From Paramecium tetraurelia (taxonomy: Eukaryota; Ciliophora; Oligohymenophorea; Peniculida; Parameciidae), in the NCBI RefSeq assembly GCF_000165425.1, contig NW_001798956.1, forward strand, positions 573,399 to 637,398: DNA of 64,000 nucleotides, read 5' to 3'. Both the position numbers and the translations under genes were made by a program. The notes beneath the pieces were generated by a model. It did no database searches and had not been told where the DNA came from. It saw only the letters and a list, made by a program, of their open reading frames with translations. This document shows positions 23,818 to 35,071 of this stretch, piece by piece; position 1 is the stretch's first letter; the number at the start of each line of letters is the position of its first letter.

Positions 23818-24913
23818 TCAATCATATAAAGAATAAATCATTAAACAACTTGCAAAGACTCCAAATTTCACTAAAAATCTTCTGACTTTTTTTCTGCTCT
23901 CTTCATACAATTATTTGGATCTATATCCTGTTATCAATGGATCCATCAAGTCCATCCAAACCTTTGGGAATTGAGCAATCATTATGCTTACTAAATACCC
24001 ACAAGGCAGTATTGGACTTTCAGGATCTATTTCTAATATTTAATATGGTTTTGATGGGTATTTGTGATGATCGCTATGTCTTTGTAGTTTAAACAACAAA
24101 TGATTGGTAATCCTATGAGGAGCATTCCATGAATGGTGATCACTAATCTATTCGTATTGATTATTTGGTAGCAGTTTTCTTCTTAAACCATAATGTTCAA
24201 TGTAATTTGAAGCTTCCAAATAGGCTATGCTCTAATAGACTTGTATTAAATAAAAGATGAATCCTTTGGTTGAGTATAACCTGTAAATTAAAATGCACAT
24301 TAAGATATTTAAGATTGTGTATCGTTACATCTTCTCCTTTTGCTTCCAGGCTTCCTTCCATTACACGACTATTGCTTTAGGAGTAAAGGAATGTAATGAC
24401 TAGCCTTTTTCTGCTGATACTGCATCCAAAGGAGTGCCAACATATCTATGATGAGTAAAGACATGTTCAATGTTGTAATGGCAATATAGACTCTTAACTA
24501 AGGTGTAGGTGCCAAGGAACTTGTCCAATTTGGTGTCTTTATGTAGAAGTTCATGTCCCACTGTGAAATTGTTAGAAGAGAGTCCTCCCCAAATGGACAT
24601 TAATCCAATTGTCTAAATTTAAATGAAAATAAAGTACATCGAACCATGAAACGTCATTCCAAGTCAGGTGATTCAAAACTGTAAACATCAAACACCAATC
24701 CAATACAACTACTAAGTAAAGTGGAATTCTATATGAAATATCATCTTCCAATTCTTTTGTTTATTTTGGATTAAAGTAGTCAAATGCAAGGATCTCATCC
24801 AGCAAAGGGATTATTACATAAATTGACCATAATATCATCCAAGGATTATCAATAAAAGTGATAGTGCATATTTATAAGATTGGCACAATATAGTACAATA
24901 ACTTGTTTTGCAT
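23818..24913 (-). CDS. Alkane 1-monooxygenase (AlkB-type membrane non-haem di-iron hydroxylase)
   Basis: 356 residues with one 25-nt intron. All AlkB histidine boxes are present in order: HELLHK, EHVFTHHRYVGTPLD, the NYIEHYGLRR motif, and LFKLQRHSDHHKYPSKPYQ. Two hydrophobic hairpins precede the first box (YYIVPILQICTITFI, then WMILWSIYVIIPLLDEIL). The family inserts oxygen into the terminal carbon of alkanes or fatty-chain compounds, using electrons from rubredoxin or similar carriers at a membrane. Length is close to bacterial AlkB (about 400). It is divergent from the PH-kinase gene at 25378. AlkB is mainly bacterial and patchy in eukaryotes, so transfer is possible. Confidence 0.93.
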
Positions 24914-25377
24914 TATTAATTTTATATTTTAATTGACAACGCTTCTAAATATTTCATTAATATCTTAATTCTATTGTACATCCTCTCAGATTCCATAAGA
25001 AATCCAATTTCTATCCAATAGCTATGTAAATGCTTATTAGAGGAGGAAATTGAGGAACATATTCATTTAAACTAATTTGCACGCATAGATTATACTACAA
25101 AGGAGGAACTTAAGTGGGGGTTATATTTGGATCAGTTTGACGCACTGCTAAGTTTCTGTCTTATCGCTACAATTAATGGGTAAGATAAAAACAAGAGGTA
25201 TAAATTAAAGGGATTTTGGTTTGATCAATTTAGTTTACTATAATTTTATACCATTTTTGAAGTTTCTATTTAATTAAATGGATTTTTTGGTTGATTCTTA
25301 AATTATAGGAACTCAAATCTCACTTTATCTTAAAATAGGTTTAGTATATAATAATTTGAGTAATATCTATAAATAAT
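24914..25377. other. Intergenic with a possible gene remnant
   Basis: 464 bp between two divergent genes. On the plus strand a frame stays open from before 24950 to TGA at 25292-25294 and encodes a protein-like stretch (DYTTKEELKWGLYLDQFD, then LKGFWFDQFS), but it has no ATG and no clear intron linking it to one. It may be a degraded gene or an exon of an unrecognised model. Confidence 0.35.
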
Positions 25378-27074
25378 ATGTAAAACATTAAATATCAGGA
25401 AAGCAAATTTTAGTTTGAATGCTTCAGAAAACACCTCTTGAAGGATGCTACGTATTATGGATATCTTCTACCTAACTTGTTGATTCTGGCAACGGTAGTG
25501 TGATTGCTTATAAATAATAGGTCAAATAGTCACAGACACCAAAATATAAGGTGCCTTTACTATTAACTACCTAAATACATTTCATCACGAAATAGCCTTC
25601 AAATGAGATTGAATAGTTTGGTTTTTTGTATAAAGAGCAATTCAAATATTTTTATGCTAACCCAAATACCATTTTGAAACTAAAAGAACTTATGGCTTGT
25701 CAAGCGATGTTTAAGGAAATAAGTGATTTCTATCAACCCATAAGTATGTTGGGTAGGGGAGGCTCTTCAAAAGTACGGCATATGATTTCCAGTTTAGGTG
25801 TATTTGGTGATGAAAAAGAGGAGTAAAGATCAATACGCTTCGAAGTGTGTGGACAAACGGTACCTAATCGAGGACGGAGGATTTGTAATCAATCGATATT
25901 TAGCATAGAATGGATTATTTAATGAGATTTAGCTAATGCAGAGGATGAACCATCCCAAAATAATACACTTGGAAGAACTGTACGAAGGAGAAAATACATT
26001 TTATTTGATTTTAGAGTATTTATAAGGTTAGAGTTTGCATGAGTCTTTCAACAAGAGACAAGTGTTATTTGAATAGGAATAAATATAAACTATTATGTTT
26101 GTAAAAGAATTTAATCAATTTTAGCAACTCCTAACAGCAGTTTAGTACATGCATTCTTTGGGGATTATGCATAGAGACTTGAAGCCAGAAAACATTATGT
26201 TCAAGAGTCAAAACGCCTATGACGAATTAAAGATAGTGGATTTTGGGTTGGCCACATCAATTCAGGCTGAGACTTATCCCTATCCGAAATGTGGAACACC
26301 TGGTTATGTTGCTCCTGAAATTGCCAACCTCAAAGATTTAAATTAAAAATACGATTTGATTTGCGATATGTTTAGTGTCGGTTGTATCTTCTATAAATTG
26401 TAAATACAGTTTAATTTTTAAGATTGACAGGCAAAGAGCTATTCCCAGGAACAGACTATTAAGAAATCCTAAAGTTAAATAAAAAGTGTTCCATTAATTA
26501 TGAACTCCTCACCCTATACAGAGCACCCAAGGAGGCGATTGAATTGATAGCATTGTTTTTAAAGATTAATCCTAAGGAAAGAATTTCAGCTCAAGCCGCT
26601 TTAGAACACAATTACTTTTAATTAAAATTTTAAACCAAAAGAGCCAAATTTTAACAAAGTAATAATAAATATACTCCTGTCTTTTAAACCCAAAATTTTA
26701 ATCCCAAAGATAATCATTAAAAACAAAACTTCCACATTGAAGATGATGTTGTAGAAGATGAAAATGCTCATTCTCTGAAAGTACCCATAATGCAAAACAT
26801 GAAAACCTTTGGTTAATTCGTTTGTAAAATCAAACCATAAGTTACACCAACTTTAGCCAGAAGGAACTTTAAAAAGTTTTAAACTTCAGACTTTAATTCG
26901 GCATTGTCACCTAACTCCCCTAATCCTTAACTAAATGATCATAAACCCTCTTTAATCATAAATGCTTAAACTTAAGAATTGATCAATGAAATTAATACCA
27001 AAAATGAACATCAAATTAATTAAATGGGTTAAATAGATGAAGAACAAGAAGATCAATTATAACAAAATATATGA
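25378..27074 (+). CDS. PH-like plus CAMK-type serine/threonine kinase, copy A
   Basis: 532 residues with introns of 26, 25, 24 and 23 nt. The N-terminal 100 residues look like a pleckstrin-homology fold (YYGYLLPNLLILATV, later IEQFGFLYKEQFKYFYA). The kinase core is complete: [59 protein letters not shown]. The C-terminal 170 residues are Asn/Gln/Pro-rich. Similar architecture occurs at 30699-32385 and 63147-64000, so this is a local representative of a larger family. Membrane-lipid or protein recruitment through the PH part is inferred. The 24-nt intron at 26101-26124 has no in-frame stop. Confidence 0.85.
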
Positions 27075-27833
27075 TCATTTTATTTTATTCATATATTTAA
27101 CATTTATTTTCTTTTTATTTCTCAATATCCAACTTAATTTAATGCTAACCCAAAACAGAATTTATTAATTTATTATCAATTTAATGACAACTAAATTATG
27201 TGATTATAAATTATGGATAGAGTCATGAATCATAATAAAGATTTAAATTAAATATTTATAGCTATCAATACAATGATTCATAAGTTGTCGTTCTAGGACC
27301 TTGACTAGTTTTTAATTCTAATTTGCTAATATATCTATACTTCTTGAGGAAGATTGACTATGGAGAGTCCTTTTGACCTATTCTTATGCAGCCAACATAT
27401 TCAAATCATCATTCGTTCCTACTACTAATTGATTGATTTACTTGTTTTTCTTTACAAATTCTCTCTATATTTCTTAACCTTTTCGATATCACTAACCCAA
27501 TTTTTTTTAGAATAAGCAGAACTTGCAGACTACAAACGTTTCAATATTGTTTAGTTCTCTGAACATATTTTATTTTACTCTTTTTTTCTCAAATTTTCTA
27601 AGGAACCATGAGTTGGGGGTTATTTAAAACCAGCATTCCTTTCTTGAATTTCCATCATTTTTCTTAATAGCTTACTATTAGATTCTGAGATTTCTTTCTC
27701 ATGAGCTGATATTTATTAAGAAATATGTACTATTGGTATATTTATTAACCAATCTGGAAATTGAATGTCCTGGTTTCCAAGGCTATGAATTATTAACCAA
27801 AGGTTTTGAATTTTAGAGGTTATTTAAATGCAT
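27075..27833 (-). CDS. CFAP97 (Hemingway)-like ciliary protein
   Basis: About 237 residues with introns of 25 nt and 20 or 23 nt (both AGs fit). The signature of CFAP97/KIAA1430 is visible: SKLLRKMMEIQERN, then SLENLRKKEQNKICSEN, ILKRLQSASSAYSKKNW and a following lysine-rich helix. Family members are needed for motile cilia. The reading continues through a poorly conserved tail to a TGA whose complement is at 27075-27077, directly touching the stop of the kinase on the other strand; the true 3' end may be upstream of that. The start at 27833 is the only good ATG. Confidence 0.75.
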
Positions 27834-28134
27834 TAATTGCTCCTATTTTATGAGATTCAAAAACATACTTAAGCTATTTTTTTCTTGAAGCATATTGGAT
27901 TAGAATGAATTAAGTTCCACATTAAAAAAATAAATAATTGTCTAAACACCAAAAAAATTAAATTCGAATGAATTAAAATTTATTTTATGAACCATCTTTT
28001 ACAATTCATTAAACTGTGAAAAGTGTATATACATTCTTTTTCAATAATACAATAGGATTAATAGTATCTATACTAATTACTTTTAAATGTATATATATAT
28101 ATATAATATTTGACATAAGTTGATTATTCATTAT
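27834..28134. other. Intergenic, no supported gene
   Basis: 301 bp of AT-rich DNA, including an (AT)n run at 28091-28105. Nothing protein-like seen. Confidence 0.5.
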
Positions 28135-29060
28135 TCATGATTATTATGAATTTTGAATTAATTCTCCTAATAATTAAAGTTCAATATCTTATTCTAATCT
28201 TCCACCATTTTCTTTTAATTTTTTAAGATTTTAAGTAATTTTCTTTTACATTAATTAAAATCGCTTTCTGGTACTATTCTATGGTGAAGACTGACGAGAA
28301 GCTTTCTTTGATAGTATTCTCTCAGAATCCAACTTAAATTTTAAAGCAAAGACTTTACTCATCTCTTCTGGGGTTTGTGAATCAATCAGCAACTCCTCAA
28401 TATACCCAGTTTCAACTCTAAACAACCAACCATGAACCATAATGGCTATTATATAATATTATTCATATAGTACGATTTCCTTTTTGCCAAGACTTCTAAA
28501 TGATAGGATTTTTCCAGATGTTCATAACTTGAGCTCTAACATTCAATGAACTAAGACAATTCACTTTATCATCCTCACTTTCTAGTGATTCGATAAGATC
28601 TTGATGTTTCTCGTACACTATTTTGATCTGATTCAACCATAAGTCAAGCAACCCTCCCACAGATTATTAGGTCATTGCTGCCTTTATACCACCACAACAT
28701 GTGTGACCCATTACAATAATACTATGGATATTAAGATGTTCCACTGCATACTAAATTACACAGTTCGACTTTAAAGAATATAGTGTTTATCATTACATTC
28801 AAATCAGTTGGTATCATCAAATTAGCAATATTCCTATGGATGAATATCTCCCCAGGGTCTGTTTCTGTCAACTCGTTTGGAGGAGCCCTGGAATCTGAAC
28901 ATCCAATGAGTAAGTACTTTGGACTCTGTCCTTTTGACAAATTTTTAAAGTAGTTATCATCTGATGCTAGTTTTTTGGCCACGTATCGCCTGTTTCCTTC
29001 CAGTACTCTGTTATAATGAGTGATCTCTTATATACTATTGCTAACTATCTGTTAATTCAT
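28135..29060 (-). CDS. Beta-class carbonic anhydrase
   Basis: 289 residues with two 28-nt introns. Zinc ligands are clear: CSDSR near residue 50, and GHTCCGG with the His-x2-Cys pair. Other family blocks: [27 protein letters not shown], and [16 protein letters not shown] near the C-terminus. It converts CO2 and water to bicarbonate and a proton. There is a 60-residue extra C-terminal charged tail. ATG 29060 was chosen because it gives the usual N-terminal helix with [10 protein letters not shown]. No signal peptide, so probably cytosolic. Confidence 0.95.
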
Positions 29061-29407
29061 AGATAATTAATATGAAATGACATAATCATATAAATCAAAG
29101 GCAATTTACTAAATTTTATGGAATTCATCTCATCATCAAAATCACTCAACAACATTTATATTATTTAATTTAAATTTTGATATAATATATATATATTCAA
29201 TAAATATATATTTGATTACTTATGTGAATTAAATTTCGAATGATCATCAACCTTATTGAAAGAGGAACATCTGATATTGCTTCCAGAAATAAGATGAAGG
29301 TAATTGTCATAATTTTAGATGATTTTCTTTAATTATATAGTTCTAGATTTATCTAAATTTTAGTATAAAAATAATGAAGCCAGGAAATATATAAATAATT
29401 TAAAATA
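29061..29407. other. Intergenic, possible short upstream exon of the next gene
   Basis: 347 bp. An ATG at 29240 opens 20 codons (IERGTSDIASRNKMK) ending at a plausible 19-nt intron, but I could not join it in frame to the gene at 29408. Confidence 0.35.
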
Positions 29408-29824
29408 ATGAATTAGAAAAAATATAAAAAAATGAGAACTAAAAATAAGCACAAACTCAAGGATGAAGTATCAACGGAAATTGAATTATATAATAAAGAA
29501 AAAATCATTTTAAAAAGGTTAGCGGAAAATTAAAATATTGAATATTTAGTCCAAAATCAAAAATAGGAGATTTGGAAAAGATGTGAGGAAATCGATCTAG
29601 AATTAATCAATATCTATGAAGAAAACCAAAAACAATTTCCTAAAATCTTAGGAAAAACCTTAATTAGAATTTGTGATCTTGAAGTCAAAAATGATTAAAA
29701 ATATTTGAGAGTTCAATTAGAGGGAGAAAACTAACTGTAGCTTTTTCCCTATTCTTTTTTGAAACTTCACGTTCCTCACCAGCTAGTACAATTTTTACTT
29801 TCGATTTATAATCCATATTTGTGA
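29408..29824 (+). CDS. Small helical protein, unrecognised
   Basis: 138 residues in a single exon. The N-terminus is strongly basic (KKYKKMRTKNKHKLKDE), followed by helices rich in Glu/Lys and a more hydrophobic C-terminus (LFPYSFLKLHVPHQLVQFLL). No family motif recognised. An upstream exon from about 29240 may belong to it. Codon use (frequent TAA/TAG for Gln) matches the neighbours. The next gene starts 17 bp downstream on the same strand. Confidence 0.5.
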
Positions 29825-29841
29825 TTTATTTTATAAATTAA

Positions 29842-30547
29842 ATGTCATCTACTTTGAAGTAAATGGTGTTTCCTCCCATCGGTAAACATATCGAGGATTT
29901 GCAACATCAGTTGAAAGATTCTGTTCAACAATACAAGGCGGATAGGCATAGAGAGTATAAAGATATAAAGAAGAAGAGATTGAAAGAAATTAATGAAGAA
30001 AATAAATACAAGATCTTTCATCGGAAGGGTAGAATTCATTTTCTAAATTAGTTTTCAATTCTTAAAGCAAACAATATGGAGGCATTTTTGAGAAGGAAAA
30101 GGATATCTATTTATGTAAGGAACCCTTAATAAACGATTATCTGAAATATCACATAATAGAGCCATAAAGAAATTTAGAGAAAGGACTGATTGAGAGTAGA
30201 TAATTCAGTTTAAATTAGTTAAAACTGGAACAAAAGAGTTTTTGGATGCCAGTTGTTTTGGAGAAGTTCCGTTATAGAAATTAGGAGAAAAGGAAAGAAA
30301 GTTAAGAGAATTTTGGATAAAGGAAGGGGAAAGATAAGCAAAGATCAGATTTAAGGCCTTAATAGATTCACAAACAGGAGTCCAAAAAAAATTAAATCAA
30401 TCGAAAAGATTGAAAGAATTAAAAGTCTTTATCCCAAATAAATTCACTCTCGATTTATTTGATGAACATCCATCATAAATTTTAGCATTAACGTAATTAA
30501 AAGCAATTAAACTATTAGACAATTACATTCACATTCAAAAACTATGA
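29842..30547 (+). CDS. Charged helical protein, unrecognised
   Basis: 218 residues after removing introns of 23 and 26 nt; both removals are needed to keep the frame. The chain is mostly charged helix: QHQLKDSVQQYKADRHREYK and KKKRLKEINEENKYK near the start, then a segment with QKSFWMPKLGEKERKLREFW. No transmembrane helix, signal peptide or zinc motif. The pattern resembles axonemal or cortical accessory proteins, but no family can be named. It ends 151 bp from the convergent PH-kinase. Confidence 0.6.
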
Positions 30548-30698
30548 AATGGAAACCCAATAGTTTTTATGGAGAAGTATTCGATAATAGTTTCTGCAAG
30601 ATATCTGATTAAAACCAATCTATATTAAAAGATATTGAAAAGACAGAGTAACTAGAATGAATAATAAAGAATGTCTTTTTAATAAATTTGATAAAATT

Positions 30699-32385
30699 TC
30701 AATCCTTTTTTGCATATTTTAACAAAGGATTGTTTTCAGCCTGCTTAGCAAATCTCGATGGTTTTATTTATGGTGATGGCTAATATTATTAGTTGTTCTT
30801 CTTTGTAGGAGTTCCAATAGATTAAGCACTGTCTATAGAATCAACTTTTCCTTTTAACAAGGGGGAATCATGTCCCACTACTTTAGTAGAATCAATTTAT
30901 TTTTATTGCTAAATTTACTTTTGCATCAAAAGACCTGGAGATTGTTTTGGTGATTGAAGAGGGGAGTTGATGTTTCTTGTAGCATCAAATTTAGAATACC
31001 TAAAATAACATCTATAATATTACTCATCATTGATTTTATTCATCATATTCTGAATTTCATTACCCTCGTCGATTTCGTCTATGCTCTATTGATCTTCCTT
31101 TTCTGCTTCTAACATAATCTTGGCCATATCTGATAGGAATGCATGATGTAAGCATTTTTCAGCATTTATCCTTTTTTTTGGATCCTTTTCTAACATTTGC
31201 TTTAATAAATCAACTGCAGCCCCAGGAGCATTTTAGAGTTATTTAATTTCAAAATCTACACTTGCCTCTCTGTTTTATTTGACAACAGTAGCATAACTTT
31301 TGCCGTTGAAGGCTGGCTTACCTGTCAATAATAAATAAAAGACTAATCCCAAACTATAGATGTCACAAATAGAGGAGTATTTAGATTTCATATCCTTTAT
31401 GTTGATCACTTCAGGTGCCACGTAACCAGGAGTACCACATCTGCAATATAAATAAACTGGTTCATTCACATGAGTAGCCAAACCAAAATCAGCTATTACT
31501 ACTGATTCCATTTTCCTAATGTAATCTAATTAAATTTTACTTTGAAACTTTAAATAGGATATTTTCAAGTTTTAAATCTCTATGCATTATCTCTTTTTTA
31601 TGCATTTCCTGCAGACCAATTAATATGCCAACCATTATCTGTTGGATTTGTTTTGTATTGATAGGCACTTTATCTTTGATTAGATCGTACAATGAGCCTC
31701 CCTCTAACAATTCTAAGGCTACGTATAAGGAATTCGAAGTTTCATAGACTTCAAACAATTTCATCAGATGCTTGTTATGCAATCTCCTCATGATTGCTAT
31801 TTCATTTAAAATTGCTTCCTTTCCATTTTCCTCTGCATATGCTGCCTATTTTGCAAAGGCTTTGATTGCCATCTCTTCCCCATCCTCAATTCTTTCAGCC
31901 ATATAGACCTGTTATAATATATAGATTGCATACTGTTGCAAAATTTCCCTTCCCAATTTTTTTATAAACTCTAAACATATTATGAAATTGCCATTAATTG
32001 ATCCTCGGACTTAGAAATTGTCTCCATTCAAGTATCAATTTGGAAGACGCACTCAATTTGTAGGTAGGCATAATTCCTGCATTGTCTCTTAAGAATTGAA
32101 TTCCTATTATTGGGCCTAAGGAATCATCATCTTCGTCTTTTTTTTAAATGGCTTATCTTAAGATTTCAAATTTAGTATCGAATTCTAACTTAATACACTT
32201 TTTGAATTATCCATCCTTTGAGTTAATATAGGAGTACAATCTACCTTAACACAAACTACGTAATGATCATATCCATAAAGTAGCCTAGTTTTCCCATTTG
32301 GTTTAGTAAATTCGCCTTAGATGATGAGATGCTCTTGTTTTGGTTTGAAATCGTTCGGAATTGGAATCCACAGTTTTTAATGCAT
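30699..32385 (-). CDS. PH-like plus CAMK-type serine/threonine kinase, copy B
   Basis: 535 residues with introns of 29, 25 and 25 nt. N-terminal PH-like region of about 150 residues (LIIQGEFTKPNG, YGYDHYVVCV, then PTYKLSASSKLILEWRQFLS). Kinase core: IGKGNFATVYMAE, MAIKAFAK, HRDLKLENIL, DFGLAT, CGTPGYVAPEV, CDIYSLGLVFYLLLTGK; all catalytic residues are kept, so it should be active. The C-terminal 130 residues are Ser/Gln/Asp-rich. Same architecture as the genes at 25378 and 63147. Substrates unknown. Confidence 0.87.
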
Positions 32386-32892
32386 CAAAATTTTGAAATA
32401 ATAATAATTAAAGTGAGAATGTTAATGCTCTTGTTTAAATAGTTTAAAAAATAATAATTAACATTTATTAATAATCCATATGTAAGAATATAAACGTGTA
32501 ATAATCAAAATTATAATGCGATTTTGACTTGTAGGTTCGAAAATAAAGATAAGATCAAAAACATCCTGAGCTTTAAAAATTACCATCTTGAATCCGCTTT
32601 TCAATACCTTCCAAGCCTCCCCCTTATTAACATTATAATATTAATAATGCCGCAAGTTAATATAAAATAAATTATTTCATAATGAAGTAAGAAATTGTTT
32701 TATTCTCATTGAAGATTAAAAGTAAACCTTAATGCCATAAAATGGAAATTCCTAGTAAAATTTAGCAATGTTTATTGTTTCTTTGACAATTTTAATTCTT
32801 CTGGCTAATATAACTTGATAAATTAATTTAGACAGTTAGAGAAGAAAAACACAAAAATGTTTCAATTTAAAACAATATTTATAATTATATCT
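32386..32892. other. Intergenic, no supported gene
   Basis: 507 bp, extremely AT-rich, between two same-strand minus genes. No conserved frame seen. Confidence 0.5.
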
Positions 32893-34500
32893 TCATGTGA
32901 AATTTTTAGTTTGTCTAAAGTAATTTATGAATATCTTCAAATCTGAATTATCAAAATTATATTGATTTTATACTAATCTATTCTACATTTTACCGATCTA
33001 ACCTTTTATGACAAGTCTAACCATTTTGTTCATTTTAATAATTTATGGAAACTACTTTTGTTCTTCATGCAAACATTCTTCATTTTTTTTATTGGAATTA
33101 ATATTATGCATCAGGCCGATTACACTCAATAACAAGTTTGATACCTCGGTCGATTAAAAATAATATTTATTTCTAAAAACTCCATTATTGAAAGATTTAA
33201 CTTGCTTATTAAAAAGATGAGCATTAGTTTGCATAATTATAATGTTCAGTTGATTTAATAATAGAAATGAAACCATATATGTAAGAAATATGATTAATAG
33301 AGTTATGCTAAGGAATATAATGAGATGCTATTGAATGATGCTATTGTACTGGTCAACAATGAGGGATAATTATAAATATTACAGTAGTTTCAAGTAATTC
33401 GTGTTTTTCACAAGTAAGAGAATATATGGGGTTCCATTAATAGTTGCAGTTTGAATAATACTAGAATCGTTTAATTTAGAATTATATCTGCACAGAACAT
33501 TTTTGTATTCTTAGATGTTGCTGCAACTGCTTGAATAATTTAATTGATTGTGATAATTTACTATTTACTCAAAATCTGTTTAATTGAAACCAGAATAGTT
33601 TTAATCTGTTATAGAAAATATAGTTTAATTTGGATTGTCGTAAAGTCTACTATAAATGACCTACCCTTTCAAATTAATAATGGTGACTGTGGTTGAGTCA
33701 TCTTGATATTTAAAAGCTTTCGTCTAATTAAAGTCAATATCTTTGGCAATCACTCCTTCTATTTCTTGATTGAGACTTATCAAATTCGAGGTCATAGCAA
33801 TCCGAATCCCACCTCCAGTAAGGAAGATTTAATAGGGATTGCCATAAATGAGTTAACTTAAGTTAGTGTTGTTGGTCGTTTAATTTCTATGAAATGTATA
33901 CCATGGTCTTGAGTGCGGTTTAAATCCCGGTTTAAAATAAAAACCTTAACTCAGAGTATAGAATTATGCGTAATTTGCATGACTGAAATATAAAGCTTAG
34001 GTGTTATCTATTGAGTTTCTAAATTGAGTGAGAATTGATGTTATTTTATACACTATTTGTAATTCTTCAATGTCATCTTATGTACAGGTTGTATTGAATA
34101 TTCCGAAACAGAATGAAGAACTATAGCAATAGGTATCATTTGTGTTTTCTTTATTCAAGCATTATACTGGATCGACAGTATTAAATGAAGTTGACTAAAA
34201 GTATTGATTTAACTTATTGATCAGCTATATCTGGTTGCTTGCAGAATTCAAGAGTGTAAGGATGTTATTCTTATACATCCATACACTATTCAATTCTGCT
34301 TTTGTTTACCTTATAAATATTACATCTGCAGATTCTTTAATGCTTTTTTATACCAAAATTTGGCCAACAATTATGATTGCTGTCAATAAAGCAAAAACCA
34401 AAATTAAACTAGCAATCTATATTGTAAGTATTTGATGTCGAACTCTCCAATTCTTATTAATGTACCAATACTTTTTCTTTATCAATTCATTTAATATCAT
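32893..34500 (-). CDS. Cache-domain membrane receptor-like protein
   Basis: 535 residues, no intron. One hydrophobic helix near the N-terminus (SLILVFALLTAIIIVGQILV) leads into a long extracellular region of about 330 residues. That region contains a dCache-like core with RPWYTFHRN, then IFLTGGGIRI and EGVIAKDIDF, matching the family's RPWY and GV.G.Di pattern. A second helix follows (LIIFLSITLLIIFLTYMVSF) and a cytosolic tail of about 140 residues with no enzyme domain recognised. Cache domains bind small ligands, so a chemosensory role is likely. Confidence 0.75.
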
Positions 34501-35071
34501 TTATTTATTACTATTAGAGTTTATAATTCAAAATAAACAGAAGATATTTTAGTGTATTAATCAATATTATATTTTTAAGAAAATCATTCAAAATCTCAAT
34601 GAATTATGAGTACATAATTAATAAAGAATATAAAACTATGCTAAAATTTTTCAATTATAAATTTCGTAAGTCTTGGCTATTTATAATTTCTTTTTTTAAT
34701 TATAATGTTTAATTATATTATTGATAACGCATCTGTAACATCTAAAGTTACTTAGGTTGGGTGATTTTTTAAACAATGATAACTATATTAATTATGTCCT
34801 AGCATTATAATTATTTATTTAATTGGCTGGCAATAAAAAATGTAAGGAATGCAGAGATATAAAATACTATTCTTGATATGTGTGGTTATCTGACATATAA
34901 AAGTCAAGGATGATGAAAAATGAGTAGTTAAATGGGTAATTGAAATTTTGCATCGACCCCAGTGGATTTGAAAGTGAGGATACTTTCAATAATGGTATTT
35001 AGGTGAATTATTTAATCGTTTTATGTAATATTTACTAAATCAATTTTAATCATATAATTGCTAACTTAAAT
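34501..35071. other. Intergenic between divergent genes
   Basis: 571 bp, AT-rich, upstream of both the Cache protein and the OSCA-like channel. I see no coding or RNA feature. Confidence 0.5.

Noticed and set aside
24400-25000. Plus-strand open frame running back over the AlkB gene
   Set aside because: It is the reverse of a well-supported coding region; absence of stops there follows from the other strand.
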